Shown in pieces: positions 1 to 6,914 of a DNA stretch of 64,000 nt. Source of the DNA: Paractinoplanes tereljensis (GTDB taxonomy: Bacteria > Actinomycetota > Actinomycetes > Mycobacteriales > Micromonosporaceae); NCBI RefSeq assembly GCF_016862435.1, contig NZ_BOMY01000061.1, forward strand, positions 1 to 64,000, written 5' to 3'. The notes under the pieces are model-generated. The model had not been told where the DNA came from and did not search any database. It saw nothing but the letters and a program-made list of their open reading frames with translations. Position 1 is the stretch's first letter. The number at the start of each line of letters is the position of its first letter. The translations under genes were made by a program, and so were the position numbers.

Positions 1-167
1 CGGAGCAGATCCTGTTCAACGAGCTGCGCCCCGGCCAGATCGTGGTCGTGGACTGCGAGGGTGACCCGGAGAACATCGAGAAGTCGAAGCTGACCTTCAG
101 CGCCGCCGACCGCCGAGTGCCGGACGCCGTTCCGGACGACCTCGGAGCCATCACCACCGAGGAGTGA
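1..167 (+). CDS. clpC: ATP-dependent Clp protease ATP-binding subunit, C-terminal end only
   Basis: Only the last 54 codons are present; reading starts at base 3 and the gene begins outside the window. The segment reads EQILFNELRPGQIVVVDCEG, which matches the end of the D2 ATPase domain of ClpC/ClpB-type AAA+ unfoldases (the ...F.ELRPGQIVVVD... strand). ClpC feeds proteins to the ClpP peptidase in the cytoplasm. The tail after this motif (about 33 residues, acidic) is not one I can match to a particular paralogue, so ClpC rather than ClpB rests on this short motif. Confidence 0.75.
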   Translation, partial: EQILFNELRPGQIVVVDCEGDPENIEKSKLTFSAADRRVPDAVPDDLGAITTEE

Positions 168-180
168 CGACCGATGGCCT

Positions 181-345
181 GGCCGGCGATGCCGGCCGGG
201 CTTCTCGGCCATTCGCGCCGCCGTGCACCTGGACACCGACGCCGACGCCGCGGCGATCGCCGAGCTGCACCGCAAGGTAGCCGCGACCTCCCCGGTCGGA
301 CACACCCTGCAGTCCGCGATCCCGGTCCAGATCACGCCCGCCTGA
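181..345 (+). pseudogene. OsmC-family peroxidase remnant (C-terminal fragment)
   Basis: In the frame ending with TGA at 343-345 there is a clear OsmC/Ohr-type C-terminus: FSAIRAAVHLDTDADAAAIA followed by ELHRKVAATSPVGH and a last strand ending in PVQITPA. OsmC proteins reduce organic peroxides and are about 140-180 residues long; the part with the first catalytic Cys is absent. No start codon or ribosome binding site fits this frame, and the fragment begins within about 20 bases of the upstream clpC stop. I read it as a scar of a gene that was mostly deleted. It may still be transcribed from the clpC promoter. Confidence 0.6.
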
Positions 346-391
346 AACAGCTTGGGTCGCTGTGATCCGCAGGATCAAGGTCTTCTTTCGG

Positions 392-475
392 TACGGGCTG
401 GTTCAGTTCCGTGGCACTCAGTCCCGGTGGGTGCAACTCGCCCTCCGCGCGCCCGCTGCGGGTGGGCCCGGCCCC
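392..475 (+). repeat. Dispersed 84-bp repeat, copy A
   Basis: This gene-free stretch matches the reverse complement of 62451-62534 over 84 bases without gaps, with 8 differences by hand alignment. The core from about 431 to 460 is identical. The core contains a short G+C-rich palindromic segment (GCCCGCTGCGGG). It lies between the osmC remnant and the TetR gene. Function unknown; it could be a REP/MITE-like element or a conserved non-coding block. Confidence 0.8.
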
Positions 476-520
476 GGACGCCCGGTCCCGCTTGCCGTCA
501 GGGCGTAAGCACCGTAATGC

Positions 521-1135
521 TCAACGGGCCACCCCCGTCGAAGGCAGGTTCAGCAGCCGCAGGACGGCGTGGGCGAGCACGTCGGCTGCTTCGGCGGTCT
601 CTGCGGGCGAGAGCGAGATCGTTCGCCGGAGAACGGCCATGATCGCACCGAGGGTGGCGGTGACGAGGATGTCGAATTCGAGCGTTTCCGGAACTGCACC
701 GCCCACGGCCATCGCGGCGCGCACATCTGCCCGGATTCTCTGTCCGCGCGGATCGTCACCGTTATCGAGCAGTGCGAGGCGACGGGTAAGGATCGCGGCT
801 ATCCGCGGTTGCTCGAGGGCCAGCCGCCCGGTCTGGCGGACGCTTTCGATCAGACGGGCAACAGGGTCGATGCCATCGGGTAGGCGCTCAGAGAGCCAGC
901 GCAGGTAGTCATCGACAGCCGTGGCCGCCGCCGCTTCGAAGAGCTCCTCCTTGGAGGAGAAGTAGTTGTAGAACGAGCCGAATCCGACATCAGCCAGCTC
1001 GGTGATCGCCTGGATGCTGGCGTGCGCATCTTCACCCTCCGAGAGGAGGTGCTGCGCCGCTGCGACAAGGGCTGCACGCGTGCGTGCCTTGCGGCGGTCC
1101 TGCCGGGCAGGAGGCGGTGCACTGAAGGCTGACAC
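521..1135 (-). CDS. TetR/AcrR-family transcriptional regulator
   Basis: A 204-residue protein with an N-terminal TetR helix-turn-helix at about residues 17-62 (RRKARTRAALVAAAQHLLSE, then ADVGFGSFYNYFSSKEEL). The rest is an all-helical ligand/dimerisation domain. The start is GTG at 1135, giving the usual short basic lead before the first helix. It is divergent from the amidohydrolase at 1224, and an inverted repeat at 1163-1178 lies between them. It therefore probably represses itself and the hydrolase gene and responds to the hydrolase's substrate or product; this is inference. The ligand cannot be named. Confidence 0.92.
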   Translation of the reverse strand: MSAFSAPPPARQDRRKARTRAALVAAAQHLLSEGEDAHASIQAITELADVGFGSFYNYFSSKEELFEAAAATAVDDYLRWLSERLPDGIDPVARLIESVRQTGRLALEQPRIAAILTRRLALLDNGDDPRGQRIRADVRAAMAVGGAVPETLEFDILVTATLGAIMAVLRRTISLSPAETAEAADVLAHAVLRLLNLPSTGVAR

Positions 1136-1162
1136 GGCAGGATCTTACAGCACTCAGCAGTT

Positions 1163-1178
1163 TTGATAATTCCATCAA
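1163..1178. promoter_or_regulatory. Candidate TetR operator
   Basis: TTGAT-6-ATCAA inverted repeat in the TetR/amidohydrolase divergent spacer, in an A+T-rich patch unlike its surroundings. It sits 28 bases upstream of the TetR start codon, where a repressor would cover one or both promoters. The arms are only 5 bases, so chance is possible. Confidence 0.4.
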
Positions 1179-1223
1179 TAGTGGCTATATGATCACCTGG
1201 GGAATCGAGCGAAGGATGAAGAG

Positions 1224-2834
1224 ATGTCTGAAAATACCGACGACCCGGGCACTGAGCAGGTGGAACGTGGTCCATCGGAGGTGAAGTCGGCGCGGCGCAG
1301 CTCTCGTCGGGCCTTCCTGAAGCGCGCGGGATTGGGTACCGCCCTTGTGGGGCTCGGGGTGGCCGCCGACGAGACGATCAGGAGCGCGACAGCGCCGGTG
1401 GTGCCGCCACGAACCACCGTCACCGCAGCGGACGGCGTGCGGATCGACAACGTGACCGTCATCGACCCGACCGACGGCAGCAGACGAGCCCGTCAATCGA
1501 TCGTCGTGCGCAATGGGCGCATCGCCGACGTCATGCCGACCGCGTCGGCGCCTGTCGAGTCGTCCCTGCGTGTCATCGACGGCGCGGGGCGCTTCGCTGT
1601 TCCGGGCTACAACGATATGCACACCCACGTGCTCCAATCGCCCAGCACCGAGCTCGGTTTCGCACTGATGCTGGCCCAGGGCATCACCGGGATTCGCCAG
1701 ATGGAGGGTTCCGAGGAGCTTTTGACCAACCGCGCCGAGAACCGGCTCGGGCTGAACGAGACAGCCCCGCGGCTCCTGCAGCTGCCGGGCGCACTGCTTT
1801 TGCCGTTCAACGCGAACAGCGTCGACGACGCCCGAACCGAGATCGCCCGCCAGTGGGATCAGGGTGCCGACTTCATCAAGATGGTCCTGACCGACCAGGA
1901 CGTCTTTTTCGCTGCCATCGACGCGGCCCACGAGAAGGGCCTGCGCATCGCGGGTCACCTGCCTCCGCCGGTGCACATCGACGCTGCGGCCGAGAAGGGC
2001 TTCGATTCCATCGAGCATCTCGGGACCGGTTCGAGCGTCTTTCTCACGCTCTCCACGAAAGCCGATGAGCTCTGGGCACAGACCCCGTCCACGCTGCCGT
2101 TCCCCACCTGGGCTGCGAGCATCCCCTTCGCAGGCTGGGCGTTCGACACCTTCCTGAAGAAGAACTTCCTCGGCCCGGCCACCAGCACCACTAATGCCGC
2201 CCAGCTCGGCCTCCTGAAACAGGCCTTCGCCACCTACTCCGAAGACCGCGCGACCGGACTCGCCGGATCCTTCGTCGAGAAGCGGATTTGGAACATCCCG
2301 ACCATGGCGAACATCAGGAGCAAGTACGTCCTTGACGATCCGGAGTTCCGTGACGACCCCTGGCTCAAGCAGCTCCCCGCCAAGGAACAGGAGGAACACC
2401 TCGCCGCCGTCGAATCGTTCCGCTCCACCCCGCCGGCCGACCTCGACATCTTCCACGAGTACTACGAACGCACCCTCCAGACCGTGGGCATCTGGGCAAA
2501 GGAAGGAGCGCCGATCATGACGGGAACCGACGGCAACGGCCGCGGGGTCGGCAACAGCTTCGCGATCGAGTTCCGCGAACTGGGACGCGCAGGTCTCACC
2601 CCGCTCCAGGTTCTGCGGGCTACGACCAGCCAGCCGGCGACCTACCTCGGCCGCACCGACCGAATGGGCCGGATCGCCGCGGGAATGGACGCCGACCTGC
2701 TCCTTCTCGACGCCGACCCGCTGGCGTCGATCGAGGGCCTGAGCTCCATCTCCCTCGTCATGCGCGACGGACACGACCACACGTCCGCCGATCTCGAAGC
2801 ACGCATCGAACGGCTCATGACGGCACAGGACTGA
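1224..2834 (+). CDS. Tat-exported metal-dependent amidohydrolase
   Basis: A 536-residue amidohydrolase-superfamily enzyme (imidazolonepropionase/prolidase-like branch). It starts with a twin-arginine signal (SSRRAFLKRAG at about residues 27-37), so it is probably exported folded. The fold's metal ligands are visible: the HxH motif in YNDMHTHV, a candidate lysine in DFIKMVLTD, His in IAGHLPPP and in SIEHLG, and Asp in MTGTDGNG. A C-terminal strand (GRIAAGMDADLLLLDADPL) is typical of this superfamily. The start at 1224 is preceded by GAAGGATGAAGAG. The substrate is unknown; candidates are a cyclic imide, a dipeptide or a lactone. The neighbouring TetR gene is the probable regulator. Confidence 0.88.
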   Translation: MSENTDDPGTEQVERGPSEVKSARRSSRRAFLKRAGLGTALVGLGVAADETIRSATAPVVPPRTTVTAADGVRIDNVTVIDPTDGSRRARQSIVVRNGRIADVMPTASAPVESSLRVIDGAGRFAVPGYNDMHTHVLQSPSTELGFALMLAQGITGIRQMEGSEELLTNRAENRLGLNETAPRLLQLPGALLLPFNANSVDDARTEIARQWDQGADFIKMVLTDQDVFFAAIDAAHEKGLRIAGHLPPPVHIDAAAEKGFDSIEHLGTGSSVFLTLSTKADELWAQTPSTLPFPTWAASIPFAGWAFDTFLKKNFLGPATSTTNAAQLGLLKQAFATYSEDRATGLAGSFVEKRIWNIPTMANIRSKYVLDDPEFRDDPWLKQLPAKEQEEHLAAVESFRSTPPADLDIFHEYYERTLQTVGIWAKEGAPIMTGTDGNGRGVGNSFAIEFRELGRAGLTPLQVLRATTSQPATYLGRTDRMGRIAAGMDADLLLLDADPLASIEGLSSISLVMRDGHDHTSADLEARIERLMTAQD

Positions 2835-2855
2835 TCCTGACGCGGAAAGCTTGGC

Positions 2856-4034
2856 TCACGCTGGGGTGGGGAAGCGCAGCGGCAGCTCGTTCGGGCCGTG
2901 GGTGCCGATCGCCGGGCGCCAGGTCACCTCGCCGGTGATGACCGGTGGGCCGAAGCGGCGGACCAGGACCGGGAGGGCCTCGCTGAGCTGGGCGCCGGCT
3001 AGCGCGGAGCCGAGGCAGTAGTGCGGGCCGGCCCCGAACTGGAGCAGCGGCGCCTCGCGTACCGCAGCGATGTTGAATGTTTCTCCGCCGGGGTAGGCCC
3101 GCGGGTCCCGCTGGGCGGTCTGCACGGCCATCGTCACGAAGGTGCCGGCGGTGATGGCCAGGCCCTGGAACTCGAAGTCCTCGGTCGCGCGCCGGAACAC
3201 GCTCGCTGCCGACGGCCGCCAGCGCATCGTCTCGGTCACCGCGCGCTCGATCAGTTCCGGGCGGTTGCGCAGCAGCGTCCACTGCGCGGGGTGTTCGGCG
3301 AACGAGACCATCGTGTTGGACAGCTGGTGGCGGGTGTTGTCGTGGGCGCCGAAGACCAGCGTGACCAGCAGGTTGCGCAGCTCCTCGCGGGTGACCGTTT
3401 TCTCGTTGCGCCAGGCGGCGACCATCTTGGAGATCAGGTCGTCGGCCGGGTGCCGGGTCTTCTCGTCGATCAGGGTGTCCACGTAACCGTCCAGGCCCGC
3501 TACCGCCCGTTCCACCCGGGCCTCGGTGTCGCCGCCGGCGGCCAGGGCGAAGATCAGGCCGATGTCGCTGGACCAGACGCTGAAGATGTCGTGGTCGGCG
3601 GCCGGCACGCCGAGCAGTTCGCCCATCACCGCCAGCGGCAGCCGGTTGGCGAACGCGTCGACGAAATCGGCGTCCTGCACCTCGTCGGCCAGCGACTCGG
3701 CCATCGAGGCGATGAACGGCCGCAGCCGGTCGATGGTGCGCGGCGTGAACGCGCGGCTGACCAGGCCGCGGAGCCGGCGGTGGTCGGCGCCGTCGTGGTT
3801 GACGATCATCGGGGCCCACCAGTCGTGGATCGGCCCGGCGGTGATCCCGTTTTGCTGCAGGTAGCCGTCGCCGCCGTGGTCCAGCCGGCGGTCCCGGAGC
3901 AGTTCCTGGGTCTCCGCGTAACGCAGCACGAGCGGTCCCAGCGGGCTGTCGGCGTGCCAGCCGGCGGCCTGTGCGGCGAACACCTCCGGCGCGGTGAAGT
4001 CAAACGCCGGATCAACAACGTTGAGGTACGGCAT
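2856..4034 (-). CDS. Cytochrome P450
   Basis: A soluble 392-residue bacterial class I P450. The heme-binding loop FGAGPHYCLG places the proximal Cys at about residue 340. The ExxR pair is in ETMRWRP (Glu268/Arg271), and the I-helix motif is GAHDNT (229-234). The usual acid-alcohol pair (E/D-T) reads D-N here, followed by T, which may affect proton delivery. No ferredoxin or reductase gene is adjacent, so redox partners must come from elsewhere. The start at 4034 (MPYLNVVDPAFDF) fits the family; an upstream extension of the same frame has no family similarity. The substrate cannot be told. The gene converges with the amidohydrolase gene. Confidence 0.93.
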   Translation of the reverse strand: MPYLNVVDPAFDFTAPEVFAAQAAGWHADSPLGPLVLRYAETQELLRDRRLDHGGDGYLQQNGITAGPIHDWWAPMIVNHDGADHRRLRGLVSRAFTPRTIDRLRPFIASMAESLADEVQDADFVDAFANRLPLAVMGELLGVPAADHDIFSVWSSDIGLIFALAAGGDTEARVERAVAGLDGYVDTLIDEKTRHPADDLISKMVAAWRNEKTVTREELRNLLVTLVFGAHDNTRHQLSNTMVSFAEHPAQWTLLRNRPELIERAVTETMRWRPSAASVFRRATEDFEFQGLAITAGTFVTMAVQTAQRDPRAYPGGETFNIAAVREAPLLQFGAGPHYCLGSALAGAQLSEALPVLVRRFGPPVITGEVTWRPAIGTHGPNELPLRFPTPA

Positions 4035-4075
4035 GGAGCCGAGTGTGACGCACCGGTCACCAAGAGCGGAATGCC

Positions 4076-4750
4076 TCAGGGGCGCCAGCGGGGGCCGTGG
4101 ATCTGGGCGTGCAGCCGTTCCATCCGCTCGTCGAGACGGGCGGCGTCGGTCGCGGCGGCGGTCAGCTCGTCCTTGAGCGCGGCCGGCACGTCCTCCTCGT
4201 ACTTGTAATAGATCTTGTGTTCGAGGCTGGCCCAGAAGTCCATCGCCACGGTGCGCAGCTGCACCTCGACCGGGACGGTGACGACCCGGTCGGAGAGGAA
4301 GACCGGGATCTCCACGATCAGGTGCAGGCTGCGGTAGCCGTTGGACTTGGGCTCGGCGATGTAGTCCTTGGTCTGCAGCAGCGTGACGTCCTGCTGGCGG
4401 GTCAGCATGTCGGCGACCGTGTAGACGTCCGAGACGAAGCTGCACACGACGCGGACGCCGGCGATGTCGCGGATCCGGGCGCGCACCACGTCCAGCGCCT
4501 GCGGGCAGCCGATCCGCTCGGCCTTGGCGGTGAGGCTGTCCACCGTCTTCAGCCGGGTGTTGACGTGCTCGATCGGGTTGCCCCGGCCCCGGTGGGCCAG
4601 CTCCTCGGCCAGGATCGTGATCTTGGTGCCGATCTCGGCCAGCCCGAACTTGTAGACCAGCATGAAGTGCTTCAGCTCGTCGGCCTGCCACCGCAGCGGC
4701 TCAAGCCCGCCGGCGGTCACCCGCGCCAGCGCGGACCGATCGGTGGTCAC
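4076..4750 (-). CDS. Small alarmone synthetase (GTP pyrophosphokinase, RelQ/YjbM type)
   Basis: A single RelA/SpoT synthetase domain of 224 residues with no HD hydrolase, TGS or ACT domain. Diagnostic segments are RIRDIAGVRVVCSF (about 92-105), KDYIAEPKSNGYRSLH (128-143) and VEVQLRTVAMDFWASLEHK (161-179). It should transfer pyrophosphate from ATP to GDP or GTP to make (p)ppGpp, independent of ribosomes. I chose the GTG at 4750 because GGGAGA lies about 7 bases upstream and the N-terminus then begins at the expected helix. An ATG at 4840 in the same frame would add 30 residues that look unlike the family. It lies downstream of the MarR gene in the same direction and may be co-transcribed with it. 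Confidence 0.9.
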   Translation of the reverse strand: MTTDRSALARVTAGGLEPLRWQADELKHFMLVYKFGLAEIGTKITILAEELAHRGRGNPIEHVNTRLKTVDSLTAKAERIGCPQALDVVRARIRDIAGVRVVCSFVSDVYTVADMLTRQQDVTLLQTKDYIAEPKSNGYRSLHLIVEIPVFLSDRVVTVPVEVQLRTVAMDFWASLEHKIYYKYEEDVPAALKDELTAAATDAARLDERMERLHAQIHGPRWRP

Positions 4751-4845
4751 TGTTTCGTCTCCCGGGATGTTCCTGCGTCGTTCGACGCGCGCCACCACCG
4801 TATGCGGCCCGCGCACCCCGTGGTGGTCCATCTGTGGCATGACTC

Positions 4846-5355
4846 TCAGCTGTCGCCCGGTGGACTGTACCGCTGGTAGATGGCGGCCCGGTCACCGTCC
4901 GGATCGAGGCGCCGCAGGATGGCGCCGGTGATCTCGCCGAGCTGGGTCACCTGTTCGGGGGAGAGGGCATCGATCACCTTCTCCCGGACGATCGCCACGT
5001 GGCCCGGGGCGCTGTCCTGCACCTTCTGCCAGCCGGCCTCGGTCAGCCGGGCGTTCGTCGCCCGCCGATCCTCCGGGCAGGGGAAGCGTTCGAGCAGGCC
5101 ACGGCCTTCTAGGCGCTGCACCACGTGGGAGAGGCGGGCCAGGGTGGCGGTGGTGCGCTCGGCCAGCGCGGTCATCCGCAGGGTGTGCTCGGGCGCCTCG
5201 GAGAGCATCGCTAGCACGTAGTAGTCGAAGTGGGTGAGCTCGGCGTCCCGCCGGAGCTGGCTGTCCAGGGTCGCCGGGAGCAATTCCAGCACGGCGGCCA
5301 GCCGCACCCAGGTCGCCAGCTGTTCCGAGGTAAGCCATCGCGTGTCCACGCTCAC
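4846..5355 (-). CDS. MarR-family transcriptional regulator
   Basis: A 169-residue winged-helix MarR protein. The DNA-binding core is LTHFDYYVLAMLSEAPE, then LAERTTATLARLSHVVQRLE and the wing RFPCPEDRRATNARLTEAG. The start is GTG at 5355. It is divergent from a reductase gene, and two near-identical palindromes fill the 77-base spacer (5373-5386 and 5402-5417). This is the classic arrangement of a repressor controlling itself and its target. A small alarmone synthetase follows it. The inducing ligand is unknown; phenolics or quinones are common for this family. Confidence 0.93.
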   Translation of the reverse strand: MSVDTRWLTSEQLATWVRLAAVLELLPATLDSQLRRDAELTHFDYYVLAMLSEAPEHTLRMTALAERTTATLARLSHVVQRLEGRGLLERFPCPEDRRATNARLTEAGWQKVQDSAPGHVAIVREKVIDALSPEQVTQLGEITGAILRRLDPDGDRAAIYQRYSPPGDS

Positions 5356-5372
5356 AGTATGTCACCGAGTTA

Positions 5373-5417
5373 GTTGTTGCTACAACCTTCAATCACGCGT
5401 AGGTTGTAGCTACAACC
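5373..5417. promoter_or_regulatory. Pair of MarR operator palindromes
   Basis: Site 1 is GTTGTTGCTACAAC (5373-5386), one mismatch from perfect symmetry. Site 2 is GGTTGTAGCTACAACC (5402-5417), a perfect 16-base palindrome. They share the consensus GTTGTxGCTACAAC. Their centres are exactly 30 bases apart, about three helical turns, so two dimers would bind the same DNA face. Site 2 ends just before the reductase ribosome binding site (GGGAGG). Confidence 0.85.
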
Positions 5418-5432
5418 AATTGGGAGGCCATC

Positions 5433-6008
5433 ATGGCGCACATCAGCATCATCGGCAGCGGGAACATGGGACAGGCGATCTCCGGCCTGGTCGCCAAGGG
5501 TGGCAACACCGTCGAGCTGGTGACCAGCTCCGACACCGACAAGGTGGTCACCGGCGAGATCGTGGTGCTCGCCGTGCCGTACGCGTCGGTCGCCCAGATC
5601 GTCGCCGACCGCGGCCCGCAGCTGGCCGGCAAGGTCGTCGTCGACATCACCAACCCGGTCGACTTCGCCACCTTCGACGGCCTGACCGTGGCCGCCGACG
5701 GCTCGGCGGCCGCCGAGATCGCCGCCGCGCTGCCCGAGTCGCGGGTCGTCAAGGCGTTCAACACCAACTTCGCCGGCACCCTGGTGGCCGGTTCGGTCGG
5801 CGACCAGCCGACGACCGTACTCATCGCGGGCGACGACGCCGACGCCAAGGCCCTGCTGGCCGCCGCGGTCGGCGCGGCCGGCCTCCGCGCGATCGACGCG
5901 GGCGGCCTCAAGCGCGCCCGCGAGCTCGAGGCCCTCGGCTTCCTGCAGATCACCCTGGCCGCCGGCGAGAAGGTCTCCTGGGCCGGCGGCTTCGCCGTCG
6001 CCGCATGA
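5433..6008 (+). CDS. NAD(P)-binding F420-dependent-type oxidoreductase
   Basis: A 191-residue Rossmann protein of the family annotated as coenzyme F420-dependent NADP oxidoreductase. The dinucleotide motif IIGSGNMGQAISGLVAKGG occupies about residues 5-23. Family blocks follow: VVLAVPYASV, VVDITNPVDF, VVKAFNTNF, and a C-terminal helix region ending in a Trp-Ala-Gly-Gly-Phe segment. Homologues in MarR-controlled loci act as NAD(P)H-linked reductases of small electrophiles; whether this one uses F420 cannot be told. GGGAGG sits 7 bases before the ATG. Its stop overlaps the start of the next (broken) hydrolase gene by 4 bases, so the two were one operon. Confidence 0.87.
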   Translation: MAHISIIGSGNMGQAISGLVAKGGNTVELVTSSDTDKVVTGEIVVLAVPYASVAQIVADRGPQLAGKVVVDITNPVDFATFDGLTVAADGSAAAEIAAALPESRVVKAFNTNFAGTLVAGSVGDQPTTVLIAGDDADAKALLAAAVGAAGLRAIDAGGLKRARELEALGFLQITLAAGEKVSWAGGFAVAA

Positions 6009-6432
6009 CCCAGGTAATCGCGACTGCCGGTTCGAAAGACTCGTCGGTGCCGCTGGTCGTGCTGCTGCACGGCCGCGGCTCCCACGAGAAGGAGATCATC
6101 AACCTCGCGGATCACCTTCCGGCCACTGTGGCGTACGCGGCGGTACGCGCCCCGATCGCCGAGGGCAGCGGCTTCGCGTGGTTCGCCAACCGCGGCATCG
6201 GGCGCCCCCGCCCGGATTCACTTGCCGAAACCATGCGGTGGTTCCGGGAATGGCTCGACGACGAGGCACCCGAGGGCCGGCCGGTGATCCTGATCGGCTT
6301 CAGCGGCGGCGCGGCCTTCGCCGGCGGCCTGCTGCTGGCCGACCCGGACCGTTACGCCGGGTCGGCCACGGCATCGCCCCGGCCGCCCTGGAAAACCTCG
6401 CCGATTGGCTGACCACGCACACCGCGACCTAG
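6005..6432 (+). pseudogene. Alpha/beta-hydrolase (carboxylesterase type) broken by an internal deletion
   Basis: The N-terminal half is intact: LVVLLHGRGSHEKEI carries the oxyanion-hole strand, and LIGFSGGAAFAGGLLLADPD carries the nucleophilic Ser in G-F-S-G-G. After DPDRYAG (to about 6360) the frame changes. The natural C-terminus, GHGIAPAALENLADWLTTHT, follows immediately in another frame (6364-6432), including the catalytic His region (GHG). About 65-70 residues, including the catalytic Asp, are missing compared with the usual ~205. In the original frame translation runs out of family sequence and stops at 6412. The gene overlaps the reductase stop by 4 bases (ATGA). Confidence 0.8.
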
Positions 6433-6914
6433 ACCCAGAAGTCGAGGCCGGGTGCCGCCCGATCCACCGGTGGCTCCCGGCCCGCGGTTGCCCAGTCCGC
6501 GCGGTCGTACTCCCGGACGAGTTCGAGAAACGACCGGATCGCCGCCCGCTGCCGGTCGTCGAACTGCTCGGCCCGGGCCTGGAAGAAGTCCCATTCCCAT
6601 CCGTCGCGCCGGGCCGGGGGAGTGAGGTTGAAGATCGTGCCGTCCAGGGCGGCTCCCACGTCGTGCCGTGCCTCCACGCAACCGGCCAGGTAGGCGGGCA
6701 GGTAGTAGCGGAAGGCGGCCGGCGTGAACAGCGGTAGCGCGTAGGCGTGGGTGCGCAGTTCCGCGGTGGTGATCTCGTGCCAGCCCCGGCCGGCGAAGGA
6801 CGTCACGATCTCCCGGGCCTCGGGGTCGCCGGGGGACACCACCAGGCTCTCGCCGTCCGGGCGGGGTACCTCGCCGAACGCGTCCTCGAGCTGTCGCCTG
6901 GTCAGCGACGTCAT
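6429..6914 (-). CDS. DUF6714-like protein, probable immunity partner of the DUF4157 toxin
   Basis: A 161-residue soluble protein resembling the DUF6714 family from memory. Landmarks are FAGRGWHEIT, LPLFTPAAFRYYLPAYLAGC and a C-terminal helical segment with FDDRQRAAIRSFLELVREYD. No signal peptide or membrane segment. Its ATG overlaps the stop of the DUF4157 gene (ATGA), so it is translated together with it. Small acidic proteins placed directly after polymorphic toxins are usually their immunity proteins; that role is inferred from position only. Its end overlaps the tail of the hydrolase pseudogene by 4 bases on the other strand. Confidence 0.7.
   Translation of the reverse strand: MTSLTRRQLEDAFGEVPRPDGESLVVSPGDPEAREIVTSFAGRGWHEITTAELRTHAYALPLFTPAAFRYYLPAYLAGCVEARHDVGAALDGTIFNLTPPARRDGWEWDFFQARAEQFDDRQRAAIRSFLELVREYDRADWATAGREPPVDRAAPGLDFWV

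Noticed and set aside
1185..2780. 531-codon minus-strand open frame opposite the amidohydrolase
   Set aside because: Composition is Gly/Arg/Val/His-rich without any motif; it mirrors the amidohydrolase codons. The plus frame has a Tat signal and metal ligands.
4751..4840. Upstream ATG (4840) as start of the alarmone synthetase
   Set aside because: It would add 30 residues unlike the family, while the GTG at 4750 has GGGAGA at proper spacing. Kept as an alternative in the feature.
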